Below, one piece after another: positions 13,268-25,296 of a stretch of DNA of 64,000 nt. Within the stretch, counting starts at the first letter, position 1, and every line of letters starts with the position of its first letter. A program made the translations under genes and the position numbers. Source of the DNA: Cyclina sinensis (taxonomy: Eukaryota; Mollusca; Bivalvia; Venerida; Veneridae); contig JAAONU010000011.1 of NCBI GenBank assembly GCA_012932295.1, positions 42,286,352-42,350,351 on the forward strand, written 5' to 3'. The notes beneath the pieces are model-generated. The model was not told where the DNA came from. It ran no database searches and saw only the letters and a list, made by a program, of their open reading frames with translations.

Positions 13268-14175
13268 CCGTATATACTCAGCCAAAAGTCGACTCAACCA
13301 TTAGTCGAGAAGGGGTTTTTGAGGTTAAAATTGATGATTTTTACTTAGACCCTTTCATACATCGAGTTGGATTTTTTAGATTTTATGCAATCGTACAAAT
13401 TGCGTATCTACAGTAAAGGGAAGCAACTACGTCGATAGAGTGGTGTGCGGTAGTTTCATTATACCGAAGACGTACGGGCAGTATGTTTTAAGACATTTTG
13501 GAAGGGATAATTTGAAAGTGACACAGTTGTTTGCTGTCAATATTATTCGTTTAATTAATAATTTATTTAACTTGCAGGTCATTCAAAATGCACAAAAAAA
13601 CAAACAAACACAGAAATGTAATACCGAAGCACATGAATAATTTCAAACAGAAATTATCACACTGAAATTATACGAGTTATTATGAAAAAAATTAATGCCA
13701 GTAATTGTTCACACCTTTGATTTCTGAATAAAGCATAATGCTGTTATGTTTACATAGCAATAAGGACCTGTATGATATACGATTATACAACCGGAAAAGC
13801 CCTGACACTGGACAGACTTTATCAATAAACAAGGGAAGTCACTCTACAACAACCGCAACATGGTCGTTTGTTTATTACATGTCAATCAGATGTGTGAAAA
13901 TATCTTTGTCATACTGCCAAGCAGACTAATAAAACAAAACAAAGGCTAGTCTCTTTTATAAGTTCTTTATTGATTAGAGAAGCCTGCTGAATAATAATGA
14001 TGTAATAATGCTACGGGGTTACCTCCGTGTAGTGTAAAAAGTATGACTGTCATACGGGCAAGTACGTTCGATAAATTTTTTCATTTTCTTTACCTGACTC
14101 GCCCATATGTCGAGCAATAATTTTAAGGCCATTTTCTGGGGATTAAAAACTCGACTTTTGGCCGAGTATATACGG
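13268..14175 (+). mobile_element. TIR element, copy 2 (908 bp, TA target duplication)
   Basis: It has the same TIRs as copy 1 and TA on both sides (13266-13267, 14176-14177). The interior aligns end to end with copy 1 with only scattered substitutions and one-base indels. It lies 747 bp from copy 1 in the same orientation, which suggests recent local transposition or duplication. No coding capacity for a transposase is seen. Confidence 0.85.
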
Positions 14176-16103
14176 TAATAACTCTAATTTATGTATATTT
14201 GTACATGAAAAAACTTCAGATTTCGTGGAGAGAACTTCCATTGTAATGTGCAATGAAAACACATCTGACCGAAAAAAAATACCCTGTCAATTTTTTCTCA
14301 AGAGTGTACATAAACTACAGATTTCAGATATCACTGTAGTAACTTACTTACAAGATACTAATGACTAATATTATAACATCAGAAAATAAATACAGTTCAA
14401 AGCTCCTACCCTGACCTTCAACCCAGAAAAAAAGCTGCCTTCTTGGTTGCTAAAGATCTATTTCCTAAACAGATAAAATGTTGATCTTATTTTTTCCCCC
14501 CTCTAACAGCATCAATGAAATAGAATGCTCCCAAAGGAGTACTCTTCCTGCCTCAATATTGAAGAGCTTTTGGCAAGAAAATTGCATCATTTCAATCATT
14601 TTTTCAAAGCCAATTATGCATTACCCATTATATACAAAAAAACTTGACTGCATTAACTGATGTCGACTGCTGTAAACACCTGATGTTACAGGAAAGTAAC
14701 TCTTGACATTACTAATAGAGGATGCAGTTACCTCCCTTAGACTTAACTTCAAAATTACTTGTGACAATGTACCTAGGAATGTTAATTAAGTACTTATGTG
14801 TTCACTTGCTGAAGTCAGATTCATCACAACCAGTATAAACATTGTTAAGAGAAGCATTTTCTATGCAAGTAAATCCTATGCCAACTGGAAATGATTATTG
14901 TTTCTGCTAATGACTTTTGTATGTGCGACATAAGAGAATTCACTGCCTCCCAACAAATTTGTTCCCAAATCATGTCAAAGTACTCAATATATCATTTGTG
15001 ACTACTAAGTACATTCTACTTAATAAACTGCTAACTAAGCAATTTTTCTTCTTTCCTAAACCCTGTTAAGGAACAACTTTTGATCAATTTGTTGAAGCAG
15101 GATTCTTGAATACCCGCTAAAAATCTTTAAGTTGCTGTCTTAAATTTTTTTAATAAATGAACCCCACAAGAAATTCCATCAAAAGTATGATCCACCAAGA
15201 GGAATCACTGCTGATTAACTAATAAACAGATATTTCAACAATATTAAAAACCAATAATTCATTTAGATTTCACTGTTTCACTTCCAATTATGGAACTAGA
15301 GTTATGGCCTTTACTGAACCATCAAATTTCAAATAGTGTCAACACGATCTCTTTTAAAATTGATGTCAACATTTGACTGTGGCAACGAAATGACCTTGAA
15401 CTCTACCCTGGCTTATTAAATTCAAAGACACAATGATTAACAACATTACAGCAGATGACATGTGTAAGTCTATTTAATCTTAATACCCATGTTCAGAACA
15501 GAATGTAAACATATGGCATTTTAAGCTTAAGTCTATGTTTCTCATGTTATAAATGTATCCATAAATTTTGGTGACCACCTCTGAACTTTTATAATGGACA
15601 ACTTTACTTAATACTATGTTCAATTTTACACATGAACAAGATGATGCACTTTGTAACAATAAGCCTTGATAAAATTTCTGTTCTGTTCCATTTAATGGAT
15701 TACCACACCACAAACCACCCCCACCCATGTCCTACACCTATGTCCTTATTTCTATCTTCATAACCTCTTCAGTGAAGCATATCAATTCAACGGAAAATTT
15801 GATTGTTAAGAAGATATTAATATATCATCCAAAGTCAAATAATATTAATATACCACATCTTGATCTTCTTCAAGTTGAAGTTTTCCCTCCTTGAATGTTA
15901 CGAGGTTCATAAACGGCTATTTATTAGGCTGTTGCTGGCATCAGAACAGTCCCTAAGGACATTGACTGTATCAAAGCATTAAACCTACAACATATATCTA
16001 TAATATTTAACGACTTTCTGGTTCACTTTTCACCTGCTTTTGCTTAATAATGATTTCTGTTCGTAACCTTGAACACAGCTGATAATTATAGGAATACATC
16101 AAC

Positions 16104-17585
16104 ATGGGAGAGAAGGGTTGTACCCAAACATACTAGTTTGTATGTAGGATGCCCATGTTTTAAGTACTGTTGAACTGAACTCAGCAAGGAATGGATCTGG
16201 AGAGATACATGAACATGGGAGGGAACGGTTGTGTCCAAACATACTGGTTTTTATGTAGGATGCCAATGTTTTAAGTACTGTTGAATTGAACTCAGCAAGG
16301 AATTGAACTGGAGAGATACATGAACATGGGAGGGAAGGGTTGTACCCAAACATACTGGTTTTTATGTAGGGAGCCCATGCTTTAAGTACTGTTGAATTGA
16401 ACTCAGCAAGGAATTGATCTGGAGAGATACATGAACATGGGAGGGAAGGGTTGTACCCAAACATACTGGTTTTTATGTAGGATGCCCATGTTTTAAGTAC
16501 TGTTGAATTGAACTCAGCAAGGAATTGAACTGGAGAGATACATGAACATGGGAGGGAAGGGTTGTACCCAAACATACTGGTTTTTATGTAGGATGCCCAT
16601 GTTTTAAGTACTGTTGAATTGAACTCAGCAAGGAATTGAACTGGAGAGATACATGAACATGGGAGGGAAGGGTTGTGTCCAAACATACTGGTTTTTATGT
16701 AGGGAGCCCATGCTTTAAGTACTGTTGAATTGAACTCAGCAAGGAATTGAACTGGAGAGATACATGAACATGGGAGGGAAGGGTTGTGTCCAAACATACT
16801 GGTTTTTATGTAGGGAGCCCATGCTTTAAGTACTGTTGAATTGAACTCAGCAAGGAATTGATCTGGAGAGATACATGAACATGGGAGGGAAGGGTTGTAC
16901 CCAAACATACTGGTTTTTATGTAGGATGCCCATGTTTTAAGTACTGTTGAATTGAACTCAGCAAGGAATTGAACTGGAGAGATACATGAACATGGGAGGG
17001 AAGGGTTGTACCCAAACATACTGGTTTTTATGTAGGATGCCCATGTTTTAAGTACTGTTGAATTGAACTCAGCAAGGAATTGAACTGGAGAGATACATGA
17101 ACATGGGAGGGAAGGGTTGTGTCCAAACATACTGGTTTTTATGTAGGGAGCCCATGCTTTAAGTACTGTTGAATTGAACTCAGCAAGGAATTGAACTGGA
17201 GAGATACATGAACATGGGAGGGAAGGGTTGTACCCAAACATACTGGTTTTTATGTAGGGAGCCCATGCTTTAAGTACTGTTCAATTGAACTCAGCAAGGA
17301 ATTGAACTGGAGAGATACATGAACATGGGAGAGAAGGGTTGTGTCCAAACATACTGGTTTTTATGTAGGAAGCCCATGCTTTAAGTACTGTTGAACTGAA
17401 CTCAGCAAGGAATTGATCTGGAGAGATACATGAACATGGGAGAGAAGGGTTGTGCCCAAACATACTAGTTTGTATGTAGGATGCCCATGTTTTAAGTACT
17501 GGTGAACTGAACTCAGCAAGGAATTGAACTGGAGAGATACATGAACATGGGAGAGAAGGGTTGTGTCCAAACATACTAGTTTGTG
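16104..17585 (-). repeat. 111-bp tandem satellite array (~13 units)
   Basis: The unit is 111 bp and very similar along the array. On the minus strand each unit translates as 37 residues starting MFGYNPSLPCSC or MFGHNPSLPCSC and ending in -YIKTS. Because 111 is a multiple of three, the frame stays open across the whole array except for one TGA. This arises from a single substitution (TCA to TGA) near 17280. Unit variants (Y/H at residue 4, V/D at 16, TWAS/AWAP near 30) recur in a partly ordered four-unit pattern. It lies in an NCX intron with the open frame in the gene's sense orientation. A protein is not supported. Confidence 0.9.
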
Positions 17586-18257
17586 TGGTTTGTAAGCCAT
17601 TGTTGAGCTGAGCTCTGCAATGATCACAGTTAAAATTGCCTGAAACCACAATGTCAAATCTCTAAAGTAAGAAATACTAATATTAGAATAAAAACATGAC
17701 TTAAACCATGATAAATGTAAAGCTTATTACATTAAGACTCAAGGTTGCTCTTTATATTTTATACCCTTTAACAAAAAGCAAAAAAAACCAATGTGCAATT
17801 CTGTCTCTGTTTCTGCATCGGAAACTGAAAATTTTATAGAGATTTGTTAACAGAATTGATGGCCTTGCATACAGAAATAATCTTCAGACTTAACGGAAAC
17901 CTGGATATGGACTGGTATCAATATTATTCATCTGGCAACAAGACTTTAGGTTCCTGTGTGATGAGCTGATACATCCTGTTCCATTAAAGTTACAACACAT
18001 CACTGCAAGTTCATGATCATTTATATGCATTTCTGGCTATTTAATGATACAGTTAACCTGTCAAAATCAACCAAAGAATATTCAAGTGTGTTTGTGCATC
18101 TGTGTTTGTACATGTGCATGAAAAAGGAATTACAGAAATCTGGAAACTGACAAAAAGCAACGTACTCCTGGGAAAAATAGATTAACAAGGCAAAGAAGTA
18201 TTTATATTTGCTTCAGTGCAAAATTAATTTAGTAAACTGTAAAACCAATTCTAGCTT

Positions 18258-18380
18258 AGGTGCAATACAGCACTTCTACTCCCTTGCCTAGCAGCAAGAT
18301 TTAATAGCAAAGTGGTATAGTGTCCATTTAGTAAAGTAAGGTACCCAAGTTCGAATCCAGCTCAGGGCAAGTATACAATA
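18258..18380 (+). repeat. tRNA-derived SINE-like fragment
   Basis: It contains an A-box-like TGGTATAGTGT (18313-18323) and a B-box GTTCGAATCC (18349-18358) spaced as in a tRNA promoter. The upstream TACAGCACTTCTA matches the corresponding part of 55630-55755. It is not a functional tRNA because no cloverleaf closes. It is probably a degenerate SINE head. Confidence 0.5.
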
Positions 18381-18597
18381 TTGGTACATCACAGAAATAT
18401 TGTTGTCTCTGTCTTTCCACTGTAATAAAGGGGGAGATAATTAGAACAAACTGATTTTTAAAGTTTAAGATGCTTCAACCTTATAATGACATATTTTGTT
18501 CATAATAACTCTAACTCATTAATTTTCGTTGTGTTGAAAATCTTCTAGCATTATAGGTGTTACTTAAACCTTGTAAAATCAGCACACAGTCTTGTAT

Positions 18598-20276
18598 CAG
18601 GGCTTTAATTTACAGGGAATGGACACTCCTTATCTATCGAATGAATAACCAAAATATGATGTCGCGAGTTCACCTGTATATCCTGTAACGGAAAATCGAT
18701 CGATAACGAGTGATCTATCGTTAGTTAGCGGTAAATTGGTATGCAACGCTCGCACCTAGTTTACAAAAACATCCGTATTTTTGTCAATAATTATCTGATT
18801 TTCAAAATTTAAAATTTGTAAGAAATAAGAAACATTGATCTTTTATGACATTTATTTTTTATTTCAACAACGGAAGTGTTTGTTCCAAGCCGACGAGTAA
18901 AAAACGACAACCCAATACTTTTTACGTCTTTTTTTTGTAATTATCTGTCGTTAGTTAGCGGTAAATTGGCATGCAATACATGCATCTAGTTTACAAAAAC
19001 ATCCGTATTTTTGTCAACAATGGGCTGATTTTCAAAATTTTAAATTTGTAAGAAAGAAGAAACATTCACCTCTTATAATATCTATTTTTTATTTCAACTA
19101 AGGAAGTGGCTGTTCCAAGCCGACGACTAAAAGAAGACAACTCAATACCTTTTTCTTTTGGTAAAAATCTTGTCTCGATTTGATGAAAAAAGTGTTCACG
19201 TGTCTACAAAAATTGTTTATAACTTCGTCAATATATGGTATAATTTACTGAAAAAAATATGTCTGGAAATTGTAGACTGAGATTAACCAAATTATTCAGA
19301 TTATCTTTACTTGTTTCACAGGTTGAGGCTTTCATTTACAAATTGTAACAAGTATAAATGTAAACTTTTGTATGATAGTTATGTCACAACATCCTAACAC
19401 TCATAATTATGACAAAGCGATTAATTATTAAATTAATTAAAAAAAGCTCTGCCCACTGAGCCAAAAGCACGATCACAATGCTACCCATTGTCCACAAATT
19501 TAATTAACCAGCACTTAATTTTAAAAAAATGAAGAATGCAACAAACTAAACCAAATTTCAGTACAAGTAATTTTAAAGAACACTGATCAACCGTGTGTTT
19601 AAAATAGCACAATATTTAACCGCCAATTTTGAAGTTAATATTCAGGGGAGATCGGAAACCTTAGATTCAAATGTCAATCTCATCCAAGTAGAGTACGATG
19701 CAATTCATGTTAAATGTTTTAATCGAGTCTGTTTGCACTGATACCACCCGAAATTCGTTAAGGTGTTGATCACCGAATAACACTTTTTTCGAAAAAATTG
19801 CTGTAATTTACGTTGCTTTATTTCATTAACAAACACAGATACAGCAATAAAATGCATAGTAATGCTCAATCCAATGTCCACTGATTAACTTCCATCTTAT
19901 GTCAACTCATTCCATAACTCCATTTTTGTCTAATACCCCCCGAAAGTTGACAAGAAAACACGAATTTGTACATACTTTCCGCCATTTTGGAAAACAACGA
20001 TTACATTTTAGTATTGATTTCACTGTTATTCAAGTAAAAGCTGCTTCGAAAAATAACAAACAAGATAGTCAAAATATTTATTTTACAATATTTTATTTAC
20101 AATTCGTTCTGAAATTTCTTAATGTAAGTTCTTTTCAACATTTGAGTATATAATCGTGAAAGCAGCAACATGTACCATCCGCCATTGAGGTGTTTTATTG
20201 AGATCCGGCCGCGCATGCGCGCGACACCATATTATCGCAATTTTGGAGTGTCCATTCCCTGTAAATTAAAGCCCTG
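18598..20276 (+). mobile_element. 1.68-kb non-autonomous TIR element
   Basis: It has perfect 32-bp terminal inverted repeats beginning CAGGGCTTTAATTTACAGGG. They are flanked by an exact 7-bp duplication CTTGTAT (18591-18597 and 20277-20283). The interior contains a ~230-bp imperfect tandem duplication (about 18712-18941 and 18942-19160) starting ATCTATCGTTAGTTAGCGGT or a variant. CAGGG-type ends recall hAT-like elements, but those normally make 8-bp duplications, so the superfamily is left open. No transposase is visible. Confidence 0.85.
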
Positions 20277-21193
20277 CTTGTATGAATGAATGAAATGAGT
20301 ACACATTACACAAAAATGTCACACCAGTCTTTCACTGGACACATTTCTCCTTCAGTTTGTGTTGGTTAGTAGTGAATCAATGATTTCCTGTCATTTAATC
20401 ACAAAACCTGTTCATAATTACATCTAATACTTAGTGTGATTGTATGAAATATTGTTTTCACCTCTAAGACTGCTTGCATATGTTATATGAAGCCTCTGAT
20501 TGGCTGAAATCACACATTATGACAGGATGCACTGTTGCAACTAGCACTGTGTCTGAATTTGCCTGACTGACATGTAGAGTTGTGACAAGCAGAAACTTAA
20601 AAAAAAAAATATATAAAAAAGGACCAGTCTTGTTCACGGCCTAAAACAGCAAACAGAAAAATATGCAAAAGACAAAAACAAAATTTAAAGAAATGTGGCG
20701 ACAAACTCAGCACTGATGCAACAGCATGTGCAAATGCACGCTTGTTTCTGAGAATTCTGAGAGAATTTGATGAGAAATGTACAGAATTATTGTGACTTTA
20801 AAGCGTTTTCCTGCATTCTATTAGGATTGTTATCCTCTGGGAAGCAACATCATTTTTGATTGGCAACTACTGCTTTTAAAAACCTGTCATTTTTGATTAA
20901 CTAATGCAACCAAGATGTTATTTTATCCCCAGAAATCATGAATGAGTGATTTACTGCTTAGTGCTGCAAATATTTAGTTGTCATTTAAGACGAGTTCCAG
21001 TCAAGAGTTGTTCTGACATAAGATCAATTTCATATATTTATATATAACAGTTACCTAATATTCAGATATTAATATCATTTCCCCACCTCAAATCTTTTAG
21101 GAGAAACATTTTTTTTTTTTAAATGAAAGACTGATTTGGATTTGCATTATGATAAAATTAACTTGTACACTCAAGGGGAAAAAAGTAAAAACA

Positions 21194-21690
21194 AACAAGA
21201 GCATCGCTGGGTGGAGCATTATATGCCAGAAGGGTGTTTTTTCTAAGTATGATGCATATGATTCATATCTGAATTTTAGGTTTATAATTGGTATAAATGT
21301 CAGTCTTTTAGAGTTATGATGTTCATGCTGTGATGCATGCTGGTTATAAAGTTATAGTGCAGAAATATTGATTGTTTTCTTGACTGTCACCTCAACCTTT
21401 TATGTACTTATCCCGAACAGTATAGGGGTCATAAATCAATGATGGCAATCATCCTAAGAAGTTTGAAGTCTGTATGGGAAGTAGTTCCCAAGTTATACAG
21501 CAGAAATGCTTTTCAGTGTTTAGGTCATTGTGACCTTGACATCTGACCCACTGATCCTAAGATGCACTGGGGGTCATTTTCTCAATGTAATCAAACAGCA
21601 GAAATCGTTTTCAGTGCATATGTCACTGTGACCTTTACCTTTGACCTACTGACCCCAAAATCAAAAATGTCTATCTCAAAATATCCTCCA
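21194..21690 (+). repeat. Dispersed repeat (family 6), copy 1
   Basis: The header AACAAGAGCATCGCTGGGTG is followed by GAGCATTATATGCC. The core contains CACTGTGACCTTGACAT and TGACCTACTGACCCC phrases. The same arrangement occurs at 33915-34980. It is truncated on the right, where a different relic begins. Confidence 0.6.
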
Positions 21691-22050
21691 TTCAGCTTAA
21701 AAGACCCATTCCCATATAAGACACACCCTTGATATGGACTGACAATCAAGGCTGATTCTGCACTGACTCTCTTATAGAACACAGTGAGATTTTGAAGTGG
21801 GTGTCTAGGGTTTTTTTTGGCTACAATTTGAAAAACAAGGTACAATTAAGGTCAAATGTAAGGACACACTGATGATAAAAGGAAGTATTCATCTTAACAA
21901 TTAACAACATGGGTCTTTACCTGGATATGTATCATGTTTAGATGATAAATTACCTTTAAATTCAAAAGAAAGATATGTTGCCGACAAGTTTTTTTTTTTC
22001 TGTATGGTTTTCATATAAGACACACGTTGCATATGAGAATTTTAAGGGAA
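21690..22050 (+). repeat. Degenerate relic related to the 1.79-kb TIR element
   Basis: CCCATATAAGACACACCC and CTCTTATAGAACACAGTGAG resemble the subterminal 'cttataagacgc' and 'cctcttataagacgcggtcag' segments of the 39985-41774 element. No clean ends are visible. Confidence 0.4.
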
Positions 22051-22664
22051 AAAGCAACAGTCTTTTAGGTTTTAGGAGAGTAGATATGGTTATTCCATTG
22101 CTCCATGGAGTTTGCTGCTGTTTCTAAAAGTGTTTGCTTTCACTTCTGACGGAAGTACCTTATTTATTAGAATGCTGCAAAAAACAAGTACATTTTGCAA
22201 TAAAAGTTTTTTTACCTAGAGCTTACAGTTTACAAGTCAAGAATGAGCTTGATGGTTCAGACAGCAAAGGTTATTGATGGGCAGCAGGTGTTACAATGGC
22301 GAAAATACAATTAATCAGACAAACTGCTGGGAACCGGACACTGCTAACACCAGTAAGTCTATTAGTGTTACTTTACATTCAATAATATTTCAAGCGGTGT
22401 TTGGTTTTATATATGTAATATATTTATACTAATACTGCTGTGGCAAAGTAAGGGAAGCTAGAACTACAGGCAAAGGAATGGAAGTTTTGACATATCACAT
22501 CTTACTACAAATTTGGCTAACCTGTATGTAAATAATAGCAATGCAGCAGTCATTTGATTTTTGACTTCTACTTGCACATAAATTTTCTGCTTTGCAAACA
22601 TTTGTAGCAAATGGCCTACATCACTGGCCAGATTATATAAACCACTAAATCATCTAGATGATAT

Positions 22665-22739
22665 CTCGTTTAGATGCGTAATTATTTAATCACTCAGGCC
22701 TACGGCGTTCGTGATTAAATTAATACGCATCTGAACTCG
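22665..22739. repeat. Inverted repeat / hairpin
   Basis: The left arm 22665-22693 (from CTCGTTTAGATGCG to TTTAATCAC) pairs with the right arm 22711-22739 (from GTGATTAAAT to ACGCATCTGAACTCG) with a few mismatches around a 17-nt loop containing GGCCTACGGC. It could be a MITE remnant or a foldable RNA in the intron. Nothing distinguishes these. Confidence 0.6.
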
Positions 22740-24339
22740 ACACCGTGCTATATTTGACAGTAGAACACTCAAACTTAAAATCTATTTCCTAAGTATGACA
22801 ATTCTTGAAATCAAATCAGAAACATTAATCTAGTAGCAGAGGACTATTATTTTCTCAGACAACAGACTGTAGTGGGAGTACATCAGAGATGTAAGAGGGA
22901 ACTTAACCATCACAAAAATCACAGATAATGGTAAGGGGTAAATACTGGTTACAATGATAAACTGTGCAAGTGCGGTTCACTGGCAACAGCCTAAAGAGAC
23001 CATTATAAACCAAGCTTGTGGTTTTCATTCTCATTCTTCGAATTTTTCAGATCCCATTAAGTAAAAGTACATCTCCCAAAACCCATTTATGTAACATCAT
23101 AATATTTTCAATGAATAATTTATAACATTTCAGTTTTTATGCTGTTGTTTTACTATAGGAATACATTAACTGTTCTCAATGGAAATCTGCACAGTCTCAA
23201 CAAAACATGACTAAATCAACATAAAAAACATTATACTGTTCTGCTGATGTTCCTTCACTGAATAAATGATTTATGTCTTATCTTCACCTTCCATTATTTA
23301 TGCCTATATCCCTTCCTCTAAAACAAAATGCATTTAACAACCCTATATAGTGCATATTTCAATATTCAGAGTATCCCCACCAACCCCTTCAACACATTTC
23401 AAAAGGCAAACTTTACTTTTTAGAACAAATCTAAAGGGAAAACAGTTGGAAAATCAAAATGTTGACTAAGAACAGCCTACTTCTATCTCTCACTATACAC
23501 TTTCTCCACAAGAAAGGTGAAAGGTAGGTACTGTAATTTTCTGGTACCAAAAATGGAAAGAGGTGTCAATGGGAACACTAAAAGCTAGCTTGACAGACGG
23601 GCAGAAATAGAATAATGACTATTAAGTGTTATAGAGAAGCAGCATATCTCCAGAGGTAACATTAACTGTGACAGGAACGGATCCAATTACACTATAGCAA
23701 TAATACAGTCCAGTCAGACACCATATCTATAGAGAGGTAATAAACATGGCATCATTTGTATGAATCTACTCATTCCCTTATATGAAAATTTTTGCCACTG
23801 CTAGAATTTGGGTTTTCTGGGAATTTTCATGTCTTGATTTCTTCCAAGAATGTTTTTTATGGTCAGAGATGATACAGTATCTATACTTCAAAATATAAGA
23901 ACAGGATCTGAGCACACGCTACTCAGACTTTCTCCTAAAGCAGGTCTGGAGTTTCTGTATAAATCTGAGATTAGTGATATGATAAACACCAGCTATCATC
24001 TACTATAATTATGGCACATCAATAACATTGATCTATTCTACACTTCTACCTGCACTAAAACTCAATGCTACTTTAGGCAGAAAATAAAGTCATGTGTTTT
24101 AAAGAAAAACTCTATCTTGTCCATGATAAAGGTGTCAGGAGAAAAAAATAAAAAAATTCCAACTCTTTGAAATAAACCCAAATAAACAAATAACTACTTT
24201 ATTCACAGGGCAAGTTCCTGTTCTCATACGTTTTGTATTTGCTTTCACTGGATAAAAGTTTTCAGCCTGTTGCATCACAAGGATCAGCTGCTATTTGATA
24301 AAATCAAATTAATACTTCAACTGCTGGTTTATGGTGATA

Positions 24340-25020
24340 AGGTAAAGACCATGGTAAAATTCTTTCACTCCTTCAAGACCATGTTCAATGCTTCATATCT
24401 TAACTCAAAGACTACGGTCAAAGCTACACCCCTTAACTCCAGACCATGGTCAAAGCTACACCCCTTTACTCTGGACCATGCTCAAAGCTATGCCCCTCAA
24501 CTCCTGACCATTTTTAATGCTTCACCCCATAACTCAAGACCATGCATCAAAGGTTCACCTCTTAACTCCATCTTCACCATCTAACTTCAGACCATGGTCA
24601 ATGCTTCACCACTTAATCCAAGACCATGGTCAATGCTTCACCTCCTAATTCCATCTTCACCACCTAACTCCAGACCATGTTCAATGTTTCAACTCTTAAC
24701 TCCATCTTCACCACCTATTCCTGACCATGGTCGATGCTTCACCCCTTAAGTCCAGACCATGGACAATGCTTCACCCCTTATATTCATACCATGGTCAATG
24801 CTTCACCCCTTAATTCCAGACCATGGTCAATGCTTCAGAGCTTAACTCCAAAGCATGTTCAATATTTCACCCCTGTAACTCCAGAAGATGGTAAAATACT
24901 TCAACCCTTAACTCCAGACGATTGTCAATGCTTAATCCATACTAGGGAACTCCAGACCATGATCGATGTTTTACCCGTTTTCTCCACACAATGGCAAATG
25001 CTCTATACTGTTTACTCCAT
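24340..25020 (+). repeat. Degenerate 33-bp tandem array
   Basis: A unit of the form CTTAACTCCAGACCATGGTC-AATGCTTCACCCC repeats about 20 times with drift. The period is a multiple of three and creates spurious ORFs on the + strand (24270-24584, 24734-25201). It lies just downstream of the candidate microexon in the gene's direction. Confidence 0.8.
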
Positions 25021-25284
25021 CACCAGCCCAAATGTTTTACCAAATTACTGCCATTTGAAATCTCAAGTTTGCAAAAGTATTAACCCTGAAAACTTTGAGA
25101 AATTCTCTGAAACACATGTCTTAATTTACGCCATCACATCTAACAACAACAACTTCACTGCAAAAATAGTTTCATTTCAGAAGCAAAGAAAAACTAAATG
25201 AAACCGTTTAAAGTTTAACAGACAGTCTGCAACTAAAATGAGGTGTTAGAAGCTGCTAGTAGATTACAGAGTTTTTACACAAAC

Positions 25285-25296
25285 CTCCGTCTGGCT
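25285..25296 (-). CDS. SLC8 (NCX): Candidate 12-nt NCX microexon (Glu-Pro-Asp-Gly)
   Basis: On the minus strand, a long pyrimidine tract (T8 then CACCCCTAAAG) is followed by AGCCAGACGGAG and a GTTTGT donor. Joined in phase 1 between the exons at 26721-26820 and 9043-9153, it changes ...VSP-G-DDDEEE... to ...VSP-EPDG-G-DDDEEE.... Its length is a multiple of three and its phases match, so inclusion and skipping both keep the frame. The position, just before the acidic loop segment, would be sensible for a regulated insert. The donor is only moderate, and such motifs occur by chance in a 16-kb intron, so this is a candidate only. Confidence 0.4.

Larger units (their letters stand above)
9154..25284 (-). 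other. NCX 16-kb intron, repeat-rich
   Basis: The intron lies between the acidic-stretch exon and the candidate microexon (or reaches 26720 if the microexon is not real). It holds the hairpin-ended element and its nested TIR element (11251-12883), a second TIR element (13268-14175), the 111-bp satellite (16104-17585), a SINE-like piece (18258-18380), the 1.68-kb TIR element (18598-20276), a ~155-bp-unit repeat (21194-21850), a hairpin (22665-22739) and a 33-bp array (24340-25020). I see nothing recognisable in 9154-11250, 14178-16100, 17650-18250, 20284-21190 and 22745-24330. Confidence 0.85.

Noticed and set aside
16099..17649. Long minus-strand open frame (380 + 122 codons) as a protein-coding gene with a 37-residue repeat
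   Set aside because: The frame is a consequence of a 111-bp tandem unit divisible by three. It contains a stop, and there is no splice, signal or domain evidence.
18300..18370. Functional tRNA gene
   Set aside because: Only A- and B-box-like motifs are present. No acceptor stem or anticodon arm closes, and a second degenerate copy exists at 55.7 kb, so a SINE-like origin fits better.
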